This document shows positions 38,249 to 46,660 of a stretch of 64,000 nt of DNA, piece by piece. This stretch comes from G963663315 sp965116335. GTDB lineage: Bacteria; Pseudomonadota; Gammaproteobacteria; Arenicellales; Poriferihabitantaceae. Both the position numbers and the translations under genes were made by a program. Location: the NCBI GenBank assembly GCA_965116335.1, contig OZ220677.1, positions 1-64,000 on the forward strand. Direction: 5' to 3'. The stretch's first letter is position 1. Each line of letters starts with the position of its first letter. The notes under the pieces were generated by a model that was not told the origin of the DNA, made no database searches, and saw only the letters and a list, made by a program, of their open reading frames with translations.

Positions 38249-39121
38249 GTGGTGAAGCCTGAAATTGTAGTCGCTCTGTCGGCTGCAATATGGGGGCTGT
38301 TCTGGCTGCCGCTCCGGGCTTTCGAATCCATGGGGATGGATCCGGCCTGGGTTACGGTCGGGCAATTCATTATTCCGCTGATTTGTTTGTTGCCATTTGC
38401 CTGGGTTCGGCTGTGGCGTCGACAAGCAACTGGCACCGAGCAGATCATCACCGGATTTTTGATTGGCGGGGCATTGGCTCTGTACTGCGAAAGCCTGTTG
38501 CTGACCGATGTGGTGCGTGCTCTGATTCTGTTTTACGTGATGCCAGCCTGGGGCACGCTGGTGGAGATTGGTTTCATGGGCCGTCGGTTTACCCTGTGGC
38601 GCGGACTTTCCCTGTTACTCAGCATGGCTGGCCTGTTGGTATTACTGCGGGTCGGTGCTGATCTGGATGTGTCTCTGAATACCGGCGATGTGATGGCCCT
38701 GCTATCGGGCATGATCTATGCGGTGGGTGCGATGCGGGTTCGGCAGGCGCAGGCGGTTAGCGTGTTTGAGCAGGTATTCGCGTTTTTCCTGTACGGTGGT
38801 ATTTTCGCTTTTGCGTTGACCTTCCTGCCAATACCCGGCTTCGGAGTACTGCCGTCCCTGTCGGTCATCCAGCAGGTTGTGCCCTGGATGATACTGGTAT
38901 CCGTGGTATTCATCATTCCGGTGTCGTGGGGGTTGTTTTGGGGTAATCGGTCGGTTGATCCAGGCAGACTCGGTATATTACTTCAGCTCGAAGCAGTGGT
39001 CGGGATTGGCAGTGCCGCGATTATTATCGACGAGCCGTTCGGCTGGCGTGAGGCAACCGGGGCGTTGATGGTATTGGCTGCCGGATTGATCGAGGTTGTT
39101 GCTAATCGACCGCAACGGTAG
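38249..39121 (+). CDS. EamA/DMT-family transporter
   Basis: About 290 residues with ten predicted membrane helices, a duplicated five-helix fold typical of the drug/metabolite transporter superfamily. Start is a GTG at 38249 or 38252, about 8-11 bp after the cbs stop; longer versions would overlap cbs and add a charged, non-membrane leader. The close spacing suggests co-transcription with cbs, so a sulfur compound or amino acid is a possible substrate, but this is only context. The C-terminus ends in the usual hydrophobic helix (ATGALMVLAAGLIEVV). Confidence 0.85.
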   Translation: MVKPEIVVALSAAIWGLFWLPLRAFESMGMDPAWVTVGQFIIPLICLLPFAWVRLWRRQATGTEQIITGFLIGGALALYCESLLLTDVVRALILFYVMPAWGTLVEIGFMGRRFTLWRGLSLLLSMAGLLVLLRVGADLDVSLNTGDVMALLSGMIYAVGAMRVRQAQAVSVFEQVFAFFLYGGIFAFALTFLPIPGFGVLPSLSVIQQVVPWMILVSVVFIIPVSWGLFWGNRSVDPGRLGILLQLEAVVGIGSAAIIIDEPFGWREATGALMVLAAGLIEVVANRPQR

Positions 39122-39345
39122 TTACAGGTTCCGGATGGTTGTGGTGTGGGATGGGCGTGGGGAATGATGTGATGGATGCCAACCCGTTATCGTAGGGGAG
39201 GGCCTCCGTGCCCTCCCGCAACCGCCGGAACAGGTATCAACGATAGCGGGCACCCACAGAGGGGCGCCCCTACGATGACAGTAAGCGCTGTATCTGAATG
39301 GTTGTGGATTCCCCCTCAAGGGGGGAATGATGTTGGTTGTGGTAC
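39122..39345. repeat. Dispersed repeats; includes a complete 86-bp element at 39190-39275
   Basis: The element has 9-bp terminal inverted repeats, TCGTAGGGG at 39190-39198 and CCCCTACGA at 39267-39275. Inside it are a GGGAGGG/CCCTCCC hairpin and a second hairpin GGGC...GCCC. After it comes the CAGTAAGCGC block and the CCCCCTCAAGGGGG arm. An almost identical copy is at 53138-53223. Confidence 0.85.
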
Positions 39346-39398
39346 GAAAACAGTTAGAATTGAGGGGGTCGGTTACTATCTGAAATTATTGCCTGATA

Positions 39399-41009
39399 AT
39401 GAATGCCATCCTGCTGCTTATTGCTTTTCTTGCCGGAATGGTTTTTCGTCGGCTCGGGTATCCACCGTTGCTCGGATTTCTGCTGGCGGGGTTTGTGGCA
39501 AACGAGATCGGAGTGGGGGATGTCGAAACTATCCGTCCACTCGCTGACCTCGGTATCACTCTGCTTCTCTTTACCATCGGACTCAAGCTGAATCTGCGGG
39601 AACTGGCACAGATACAGGTCTGGGGAACAGCCTCGGCGCATACCCTGATTGCCGTAGTTCTGACTGTGCCGGTGATACTTCTCGCGGGATACCTGTTGCC
39701 GGTGATGCAGCTGGAAAATACCTCTTCGGCCTGGGTGCTGGCCTTCGCTCTCTCGTTCTCAAGTACCGTTTTTGCCATCAAGATCATCGAGGAGCGTGGT
39801 GAAAGCGCCGCCCTGCATGCGGATATAGCCATCGGCATCCTGATCATCCAGGATATTTTTGCCGTCTGTTTCCTGGTCTTGACTGCGGACAAGGCACCGG
39901 GTCTCTGGGCGCTGGGACTCCTGGTATTGCCCTTCCTGCGACCCGTGATGATCGCTTTGCTGAACCGCGCCGGGCATGGTGAATTATTGGTCTTGTTCGG
40001 GGTGGCCGCCGCCATTGCCGCTTATGAATTGTTCGAGCTGGTGGATCTCAAGGGTGGGCTGGGCGCATTGATTTTCGGGGTATTGCTTGGGCGGGCGGAA
40101 AAGGCGTCTGAGCTTTACAAGAGTCTGGTTTCGCTCAAGGACTTGTTCCTGATCGGCTTTTTCCTGCAAATCGGATTCTTCGGGTTGCCTTCTCTGGAGA
40201 TGGTGTTGGTGGCACTGGCATTGTCCGCGTTGATTTTCCTGCGTCCACTGATCTATTACTTTCTGCTGGTCGGTTTCGGGTTGCGGGCGCGGACTGCCTT
40301 TGTCGCTGGATTCGCTCTCTTCAATTACTCCGAGTTCGGGCTGATTGTCGGTGCCATTGCCGTCAGCGCCGGCCTGTTGTCACCGGAGTGGTTGACGACT
40401 CTGGCTCTGGTCATGGCCATGTCGCTCTTTATCGCCACTCCTTTCAATACCAAAGTGCATCGACTGTATGGAAGATTTTCCGCAATCCTTAACCGATTTG
40501 AGCGCAAGGAACGATTGGATCGGGAGAAAATGCCGAGTCTGGGTGATGCCGAGATTGTAGTGCTTGGTATGGGGCGTGTGGGGGTCGGTGCGTATGAAAC
40601 GCTGCGTGAGCGGTACGGCGATGTCGTGGTCGGAATTGAGGAGAATACGGAAAGACTGAAATACCTGGTTGAGGGGGGGTATCGTTGCGTATCGGGGGAT
40701 GCCAGTGACTCTGATTTCTGGTTGAACGCCGATCTGGTCAAGCGACGGGTGTTATTGATCAGTTTGTCCAGCCATCGGGAAAATCTGTATGTGGTTGATA
40801 TTGCGAAAAGACTGAATTATTCGGGTACTCTTGCTGTAATTTCCCGCTATCCTGATCACAGAGCCGAACTGGAAAGTCTCGGCTGCGTTACTTTTAACCT
40901 TTATGCCGGAGCGGGACGCGGATTTGCGGAACATGTTTTGCGGCAAATGGATGAAACAGGTATCAACGGTAGCGGACAGGCACAGAGGCCTGTCCCTACG
41001 CATCGGTAA
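39399..41009 (+). CDS. Kef-type K+/H+ antiporter with TrkA-N domain
   Basis: 536 residues. The first ~350 form 12 membrane helices of the CPA2 monovalent cation:proton antiporter type, with helix text such as GFLLAGFVANEIGVGD and the FALSFSSTVFAIKIIEERGE segment that carries the usual ion-path residues. The C-terminal cytosolic part is a Rossmann RCK/TrkA-N domain starting with the NAD-binding GMGRVGVGAYETL. The protein probably effluxes K+ or Na+ in exchange for protons, gated by nucleotide. The last ~17 residues (GINGSGQAQRPVPTHR) are translated from a dispersed repeat, which also supplies the TAA. That tail is not part of the family fold. Confidence 0.88.
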   Translation: MNAILLLIAFLAGMVFRRLGYPPLLGFLLAGFVANEIGVGDVETIRPLADLGITLLLFTIGLKLNLRELAQIQVWGTASAHTLIAVVLTVPVILLAGYLLPVMQLENTSSAWVLAFALSFSSTVFAIKIIEERGESAALHADIAIGILIIQDIFAVCFLVLTADKAPGLWALGLLVLPFLRPVMIALLNRAGHGELLVLFGVAAAIAAYELFELVDLKGGLGALIFGVLLGRAEKASELYKSLVSLKDLFLIGFFLQIGFFGLPSLEMVLVALALSALIFLRPLIYYFLLVGFGLRARTAFVAGFALFNYSEFGLIVGAIAVSAGLLSPEWLTTLALVMAMSLFIATPFNTKVHRLYGRFSAILNRFERKERLDREKMPSLGDAEIVVLGMGRVGVGAYETLRERYGDVVVGIEENTERLKYLVEGGYRCVSGDASDSDFWLNADLVKRRVLLISLSSHRENLYVVDIAKRLNYSGTLAVISRYPDHRAELESLGCVTFNLYAGAGRGFAEHVLRQMDETGINGSGQAQRPVPTHR

Positions 41010-41285
41010 TTGCAGATTCCGTATCGTTGTGTCCCCCCATCCAATCCGCTTACGGATTGGATTCCCCCTCAAGGGGGGAATGATGTGATGGATGCCAACC
41101 CGTCATCGTAGGGGAGGGTCTCCGTGCCCTCCCGCAACCGCCGGAACAGGTATCAACGGTAGCGGACAGGCACAGAGGCCTGTCCCTACGCATCGGTAAT
41201 TGCGGATTCCATATCGTTGTGTCCCCCCATCACACCCGCTTTGCGCGATGTGATTCCCCCTCAAGGGGGGAATGATGTTGGTAAT
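40956..41285. repeat. Dispersed repeat cluster after the Kef gene
   Basis: Two rounds of the ACAGGTATCAACGGTAGCGGAC / ACGCATCGGTAATTGC block (from 40956 and about 41146) are interleaved with the CCAATCCGC palindrome block (about 41037-41085), the GTAGGGG hairpin (about 41107-41135) and a variant CCCCCCATCACACCCGC block (about 41224). From 41290 to 41497 no repeat or gene is evident, apart from a short CCGGTT-CTTT-AACCGG stem at 41445-41460. Confidence 0.78.
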
Positions 41286-41497
41286 TGCAGATTCCGTATG
41301 GTTGTGGATTATGAGAAATCAAGTTAATATCGGTAAAAATTTAATTTATGCTCCGGCGGATTGTCGGTATTCCGACCGACAAGCCGGGAAAACTAACTGC
41401 GACCTGTCACCGATGGAGTCTGAATCGACAGAAGCTATTGGTATGCCGGTTCTTTAACCGGGCGATCAGGTTGTGACAACTACTTGAGGATAATGAT

Positions 41498-42886
41498 ATG
41501 GAACAACTGAATTCAGTCATCAGTTCGATCAATGCTTTCGCCTGGGGACCTCCGATGCTGGGGATGTTGGGGGTGACCGGGGTTCTGCTCACACTTGGCC
41601 TGGTATTCATGCCCTGGCGCAAGGTGGTGTATGGTTTCAGGATTCTGTTTGACAAAAGCGCCCCGGAAGGGGAGGGGGAAGTCAAACCGTTTAATGCCTT
41701 GATGACCGCATTATCGGCAACGGTGGGAACCGGCAATATCGCAGGCGTAGCGACCGCGATCGCACTCGGTGGGCCGGGCGCTATTTTTTACATGTGGGTC
41801 ATTGCCCTGTTCGGTATGGCGACCAAGTACGCTGAGGCTGTGTGCGCGGTTACTTACCGGGAGGTTGATAGCGAAGGCAAGTATGTTGGCGGGCCGATGT
41901 ACTATCTGCGTAATGGCGTGGGCGCTTTTGCCCCGGAACTTGGCAAATGGCTGGGATTGTTGTTCGCTATTTTCGGCGCAGTGGCGGCATTTGGAATCGG
42001 CAATGCCGTGCAAGTCAATTCAATGGCGGCAGCACTGGATGCCAGTTTCAATCTGCCGACCTGGATTACGGGTATTATTGTTGCAGTACTTGTTGCGTTC
42101 GTGATTCTCGGCGGTATTCGCCGGATCGGTGAGGTGGCCGGGAAACTCGTACCGACTATGATTGTCTTGTATATTGGTGCGGCGCTGATCGTTATTCTGA
42201 TAAATATCAGCAAGGTTCCGGAAGCATTTGGCTTGATTTTTTATCATGCGTTCAACCCTGCCGCGGCTGCCGGTGGCTTTGCCGGAGCAGCAGTTGCTGC
42301 GGCCATTCGATTCGGTGTGGCGCGCGGTGTATTCTCGAATGAATCCGGTCTCGGTTCCGCCGCCATCGCACACGCTGCGGCGCAAACCAATAACCCGGTA
42401 CGACAAGGCATTATCGCCATGCTGGGCACATTCATTGATACGCTGGTGGTTTGCACCATGACCGCTCTGGTGATCATCACCTCAGGAATGTGGACGGCGA
42501 TGGGAGCAGATGGAATGGGGCTTACCGGAGTTGTCCTTACCTCCGAGAGCTTCGCCAACAGCATCAGCGGCGGTCAGTACATTGTCACCATCGCTCTGGT
42601 GGTTTTCGCCTTCACCACGATCCTCGGCTGGTCCTATTATGGTGAAAGATGCTGGCAGTATCTGTTCAGCGAAAAGAGCCTGCTGATCTATCGGATATTG
42701 TGGGTGTTGGCGGCACTTGGTTTTGCCAGCGTGAAAGTGGATTTTGTCTGGAATCTGTCGGACACTCTCAACGGATTGATGGCGGTTCCCAACCTGATTG
42801 GCTTGCTGCTGCTCGCTCCAGTGGTTTTCAAGGTGACCCGTGAGTACTTTGACAAGGAAGGTACGCCGCTGTCGAAGGCTGGCTGA
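41498..42886 (+). CDS. AGCS-family Na+:alanine/glycine symporter
   Basis: 462 residues with about eleven membrane helices. AGCS landmarks: FNALMTALSATVGTGNIAGVATAI near the N-terminus, KYAEAVCAVTYRE, YVGGPMYYL, GVARGVFSNESGLGSAAIAHAAAQT in the middle, and the FAFTTILGWSYYGERC region. These proteins import alanine or glycine with Na+. The ATG has a good Shine-Dalgarno (TTGAGGA). No glycine riboswitch could be recognised in the 200-bp leader. The gene ends before a strong terminator shared with gltX. Confidence 0.93.
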   Translation: MEQLNSVISSINAFAWGPPMLGMLGVTGVLLTLGLVFMPWRKVVYGFRILFDKSAPEGEGEVKPFNALMTALSATVGTGNIAGVATAIALGGPGAIFYMWVIALFGMATKYAEAVCAVTYREVDSEGKYVGGPMYYLRNGVGAFAPELGKWLGLLFAIFGAVAAFGIGNAVQVNSMAAALDASFNLPTWITGIIVAVLVAFVILGGIRRIGEVAGKLVPTMIVLYIGAALIVILINISKVPEAFGLIFYHAFNPAAAAGGFAGAAVAAAIRFGVARGVFSNESGLGSAAIAHAAAQTNNPVRQGIIAMLGTFIDTLVVCTMTALVIITSGMWTAMGADGMGLTGVVLTSESFANSISGGQYIVTIALVVFAFTTILGWSYYGERCWQYLFSEKSLLIYRILWVLAALGFASVKVDFVWNLSDTLNGLMAVPNLIGLLLLAPVVFKVTREYFDKEGTPLSKAG

Positions 42887-42939
42887 TGAAACAGCGTCAA
42901 GCCAATCGGTGCAATCAGATTGTGCGGTTTCGGTGACTG

Positions 42940-42969
42940 AAAAGGCCGGGGGTTCCCCGGCCTTTTTTT
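42940..42969. terminator. Bidirectional intrinsic terminator between the AGCS and gltX genes
   Basis: AAAAGGCCGGGG-GTT-CCCCGGCCTTTT: 12-bp stem, 3-nt loop, then a run of seven T on the plus strand; A4 on the other side serves gltX. It sits between two convergent genes. Confidence 0.92.
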
Positions 42970-42975
42970 GGTTGT

Positions 42976-44382
42976 TCAGGTTAGCTCCGCGAACAGCCGG
43001 ATTGCTTTTTCAATTCGCCGTAATGATCGGTCTTTGCCTACCAGCCATAGTGTCTGGTCAATCGAGGGCGTGGCGGATGACCCGGATACCGCGATTCGCA
43101 AAGGCTGGGCCACTTCGGGGAAGCGGATACCCTGTTCAGTAACAAACGACTGGATGGTGCGACTGATTTCGGTACTGTTCCAGTCCTCCAGTGCCGCAAG
43201 CCTGGTCATTACAAGTGACAGAATCCCGCTGGTCGTGCTGTTTACGTGTTTGTCCATGGATTGCGAGTCATATTGATCGAATTCAGTGTATAGATAAAGA
43301 ACACTGTCGGTCATTTCTTCCAGGGTTTGCGCTCTCTGACGCACGACCTCAATCACTTCACTCATTTGAGGGCCATTGGATAACCCGATTCCCCGTTGAT
43401 TGAGGCGTTTCGATATTTCCCTGGCTAATCGATCAGGAGCCATTGCCTGAATATACTGCTGATTCATCCACAACAGCTTGGCCGGGTCGAATGTCGCCGG
43501 AGCCTTGTTGATTTTATTAATATCGAACAGTTCGATCATTTCGTCCACGTCGAATATCTCCTGATCACCATGTGACCAGCCCAGGCGGACCAGATAGTTG
43601 AGCAGGGCAGAAGGCAGAATGCCCATGTCACGATATTCGAGAACGCTGGCAGCACCGTGACGTTTTGAAAGACGCTGCCCGTCTTCTGCCAGAATCAACG
43701 GCACATGGACATAGATTGGCAGCGGGGCTGCCAGTGCCTGGAGAATGTTTATCTGCCGCGGCGTGTTATTGATATGGTCTGCCCCCCGGATGACATGAGT
43801 CACTCCCATATCCATGTCGTCCACTACGGCTGTCAGGTTATAGGTGGGCATGCCGTCACTGCGTGCAATGACCAGGTCATCCAGTTCCTTATTGGCAAAC
43901 TCTACTTCACCCCGCACTGCGTCATTGAACACAACCGAGCCTTGTTGAGGGTTCCTGAATCGGACTACGGTGGATTCGCAGGTATCAGGATTCAGTTGCC
44001 GGTCTCTGCAATGGCCATCGTATCTGGGTTTTTCTCCCCGGCCACGTTGTGCTTCACGGACTTGATCCAGCCGTTGTTTGCTGCATGAGCAATGATAGGC
44101 GTCTCCCTGATCCAGTAACTGCCGGATGACATCCCGGTATCGGTCCAATCGCTCGGTCTGGTAGTAGGCTCCCTGGTCCCAGGTCAACCCCATCCACTTC
44201 ATTGACTCAAGAATCGCGTCAATGGCTTTCTGGGTTGAGCGCACACGGTCCGTATCTTCGATGCGGAGCACCATCTTGCCGCCGGTTTTCCTGGCATATA
44301 ACCAGTTGAACAGGGCGGTTCGGGCACCCCCGATATGAAGCTCCCCGGTGGGGCTCGGAGGGAATCGGGTAACGGTCTGCAT
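42976..44382 (-). CDS. gltX: Glutamyl-tRNA synthetase
   Basis: 468 residues, normal for bacterial GluRS. The class I signature HIGH is present as PSPTGELHIGGART near the N-terminus and KMSKS as LSKRHGAAS about residue 240. The zinc-type cysteines are in YHCSCSKQ and DGHCRD. It attaches glutamate to tRNA-Glu in the cytoplasm. It is the last gene of the minus-strand run that includes ccm and dapD; 22 bp separates it from dapD. Confidence 0.96.
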   Translation of the reverse strand: MQTVTRFPPSPTGELHIGGARTALFNWLYARKTGGKMVLRIEDTDRVRSTQKAIDAILESMKWMGLTWDQGAYYQTERLDRYRDVIRQLLDQGDAYHCSCSKQRLDQVREAQRGRGEKPRYDGHCRDRQLNPDTCESTVVRFRNPQQGSVVFNDAVRGEVEFANKELDDLVIARSDGMPTYNLTAVVDDMDMGVTHVIRGADHINNTPRQINILQALAAPLPIYVHVPLILAEDGQRLSKRHGAASVLEYRDMGILPSALLNYLVRLGWSHGDQEIFDVDEMIELFDINKINKAPATFDPAKLLWMNQQYIQAMAPDRLAREISKRLNQRGIGLSNGPQMSEVIEVVRQRAQTLEEMTDSVLYLYTEFDQYDSQSMDKHVNSTTSGILSLVMTRLAALEDWNSTEISRTIQSFVTEQGIRFPEVAQPLRIAVSGSSATPSIDQTLWLVGKDRSLRRIEKAIRLFAELT

Positions 44383-44404
44383 TGCGAGTTCCGATCAGGA
44401 CATC

Positions 44405-45226
44405 CTATATTCCACGGAGAAGCTCATTGATCCCCACCTTGTTCCGGGTTTTCTCGTCAACTGTTTTGACGATGACCGCGCAGTACAGGCTGTGGCTGCC
44501 ATCCTTCGCCGGGATTGACCCTGAGACCACAACCGAACCGGGTGGCACGTAGCCATAGCTTAAGTCGTTCGTTTCCCGGTTCAAAATGCGAGTGCTTTGA
44601 CCAATATATACACCCATGGATATGACGGCGCCTTTGCCGACGATCACGCCTTCGACAATCTCACTGCGCGCGCCGATGAAACAATTATCCTCGATTATGG
44701 TCGGTGATGCCTGCAGGGGTTCCAGGACACCGCCGATTCCCACACCGCCTGACAAATGAACATTCGAGCCGATTTGAGCGCATGAGCCGACGGTCGCCCA
44801 GGTATCTACCATCGTACCGGCGCCGACCCAGGCGCCGATATTGACGTAGCTTGGCATCAATACCACATTTTCTGCAATGTATGCGCCTCTTCTCACTGTG
44901 GCCGGTGGTACGACCCGGAAACCACAGCGGGAGAAATCGTCGTCGGTATACTGGCTGAACTTGGTGGCGACCTTGTCGTAGTATCGGGTAGCGCCATCCA
45001 CGATCATTTGATTCTGTTCTATCCTGAAGGAAAGAAGAACGGCCATTTTAAGCCACTGATTGACCTTCCAGCCTCCCTGGTCGGGTTCAGCTACCCGGGC
45101 TTCACCTTTATCGAGTAGTGCGATGGACTGATTGATTGCAGTTTTCAGCACCGGGTCGACGTTCTGTGGAGTGATTTCGGCGCGCCGCTCCCATGCCCGG
45201 GTTATGGTTTGTTCAAGGTCATTCAT
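44405..45226 (-). CDS. dapD: 2,3,4,5-tetrahydropyridine-2,6-dicarboxylate N-succinyltransferase
   Basis: 273 residues, the standard length. The N-terminal alpha-helical domain is followed by a left-handed beta-helix of hexapeptide repeats (for example GAWVGAGTMVDTWATVGSCAQIGSNVHLSGGVGIGGV) and the family motif ENCFIGARSEIVEGVIVGKGAVI. It transfers succinate from succinyl-CoA to tetrahydrodipicolinate in lysine and meso-diaminopimelate synthesis. The substrate site also contains the PPATVRRGAYIAENVVLMPSYVNIG segment. It follows ccmI by 53 bp. Confidence 0.96.
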   Translation of the reverse strand: MNDLEQTITRAWERRAEITPQNVDPVLKTAINQSIALLDKGEARVAEPDQGGWKVNQWLKMAVLLSFRIEQNQMIVDGATRYYDKVATKFSQYTDDDFSRCGFRVVPPATVRRGAYIAENVVLMPSYVNIGAWVGAGTMVDTWATVGSCAQIGSNVHLSGGVGIGGVLEPLQASPTIIEDNCFIGARSEIVEGVIVGKGAVISMGVYIGQSTRILNRETNDLSYGYVPPGSVVVSGSIPAKDGSHSLYCAVIVKTVDEKTRNKVGINELLRGI

Positions 45227-45279
45227 GGTGATAGGGGGTGGATATTCCAGAGTCGCGATTATAAGCCATAATCAATCGG

Positions 45280-46194
45280 TTATTCGACAATTTCCTTTTC
45301 AATCATCGACTTGGCGGAGCGGTCGTGAGACTCTTCAGGGAGGGTCGCAGGTATACGGGCAGAGGCGCTTGCTTTTATCAGTTGCTCCACTCGCCCGATT
45401 GATTCCGGTTCGTCCTTGAGCAGGGGTTTCAAGCGGTTGAAGTATTGAATCGCTTCAGCGTGATTGCCGATGCTTTGGGCACCCAGCCCCGCCAGCCATA
45501 ATGCAGTCGTGTGGAACGGGTCAATCGACAGGGCTTTTTCAATCTGTTCTCTGGCTTGGGTCGTATAACTTCCAGCATGCAGGATCGAGGCATCGGCCCA
45601 GGCGGTGAGCAAGTCCGGGTTGCCGACGACAATCCGGTTGAGTTTCTGGTATGCCTTTTCAGCCTTTGCATAGTTGCCGATTCGCATGTAGGTTGTGGCG
45701 GCCAGTTCCCAGCCTTTCGGATTGTCCGGGTCTTGGGCAATTTTCTCTTCGAGTTGATCCAGCAGGGTCTGGATGTCCGGGATTGCAGTCGGGGCCGGGC
45801 TGTCCTTTATCATCCCGGTATCAGCGAATTGCGGGTTGCCGATCCAGCTGTAAATGATCAGGCTGGCAACCGGAATCATCAGCAGCAGCGCGATATTCCA
45901 GAAAGCCGGAACCGTCGTTGTTGTTTCCCCGGGATTGCCCTGACTTTGTAAATCATCGAGCAGTGTGGCCTGCAACTCCTGTTCCGCTGCTACCCGGTCG
46001 TGGACGTTTTCGAGATGTTGCTGGACTTCATCCAGTCGACTCCGGGTGATCTCGATATTCATTTGATTGGCAAGTTCCTGATCGGTCTGCCCCACGTTGA
46101 CAAGGTTGCGGGAATTCTTCCTGAGCAGGGAGGGCAAAACAATCACGACCGGCACGGCGGCAATGATCAGCAGGAATAGATAAAACAGAATCAC
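45280..46194 (-). CDS. ccmI: Cytochrome c maturation protein CcmI (TPR-containing)
   Basis: 304 residues. Two membrane helices (residues about 1-22 and 96-116) bracket a cytoplasmic/leucine-rich loop (RSRLDEVQQHLENVHDRVAAEQ), and the periplasmic part has TPR repeats (PDNPKGWELAATTYMRIGNYAKAEKAYQ). CcmI escorts apocytochrome c to the CcmF-CcmH heme-ligation complex. It is shorter than the longest CcmI proteins, which carry extra periplasmic sequence. The GTG start overlaps the ccmH stop (GTGA). Confidence 0.88.
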   Translation of the reverse strand: MILFYLFLLIIAAVPVVIVLPSLLRKNSRNLVNVGQTDQELANQMNIEITRSRLDEVQQHLENVHDRVAAEQELQATLLDDLQSQGNPGETTTTVPAFWNIALLLMIPVASLIIYSWIGNPQFADTGMIKDSPAPTAIPDIQTLLDQLEEKIAQDPDNPKGWELAATTYMRIGNYAKAEKAYQKLNRIVVGNPDLLTAWADASILHAGSYTTQAREQIEKALSIDPFHTTALWLAGLGAQSIGNHAEAIQYFNRLKPLLKDEPESIGRVEQLIKASASARIPATLPEESHDRSAKSMIEKEIVE

Positions 46195-46660
46195 CTGGCG
46201 GTCCGGTTCAATAATGATTTTGCCTGTTGTATCTGTTCTTCAGAGAGAGTGTGCGGGGCAGGTCTCGCGCCGGGCCGGACTCGAAACCAGGCGATGAGAA
46301 CGATCATGATCAGTAACACGAACGGGGATAACCACAAAGCAACAGTAGTATTTTTGAATGGTGGCCGGTACAGGACGAAATCGCCGTATCGCTTGACCAT
46401 GTATTCAACCACTTCTTCCCGGCTGTTTCCGGCACGTACCATTTGTTCGGTTTTGGTACGCAGATCCCGGCAAGGTCGGCGTTTGAGTCGGCCAGATTCT
46501 GGTTCTGACATACCAGACAGCGCAATTCGGCTAACAGATCCTGGTAAAGTTCTCTTTGTTCGGGTTGGTCGAACGGGGCCAGTTCAGCCTGGGCATAAAC
46601 CGGGGTATTGAGCAGGAGTAGCAGAGCCACAGGCCAGAACAGTCGCTGAATCGCTTTCAT
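46191..46660 (-). pseudogene. ccmH: ccmH interrupted by a one-base frameshift
   Basis: CcmH is the periplasmic thioreductase that reduces apocytochrome c before heme attachment. The signal peptide (MKAIQRLFWPVALLLLLNTPVYAQ) and the heme-ligation motif LRCLVCQNQNLADSNADLA read in one frame, and the rest (RDLRTKTEQMVRAGNS, KRYGDFVLYRPP, then one membrane helix) reads in another. At about 46470 one base is missing: GCC-GGG-ATC should be GCC-CGG-GAT-CTG. Restoring it gives a normal ~155-residue CcmH. Either a real frameshift or a sequence error; the genes on both sides look intact, which favours error or a very recent mutation. Start ATG overlaps the ccmG stop. Confidence 0.8.

Noticed and set aside
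41290..41497. Glycine riboswitch upstream of the AGCS symporter
   Set aside because: Conserved aptamer text was not recognised. Only a 6-bp CCGGTT/AACCGG stem is seen, with no T run.
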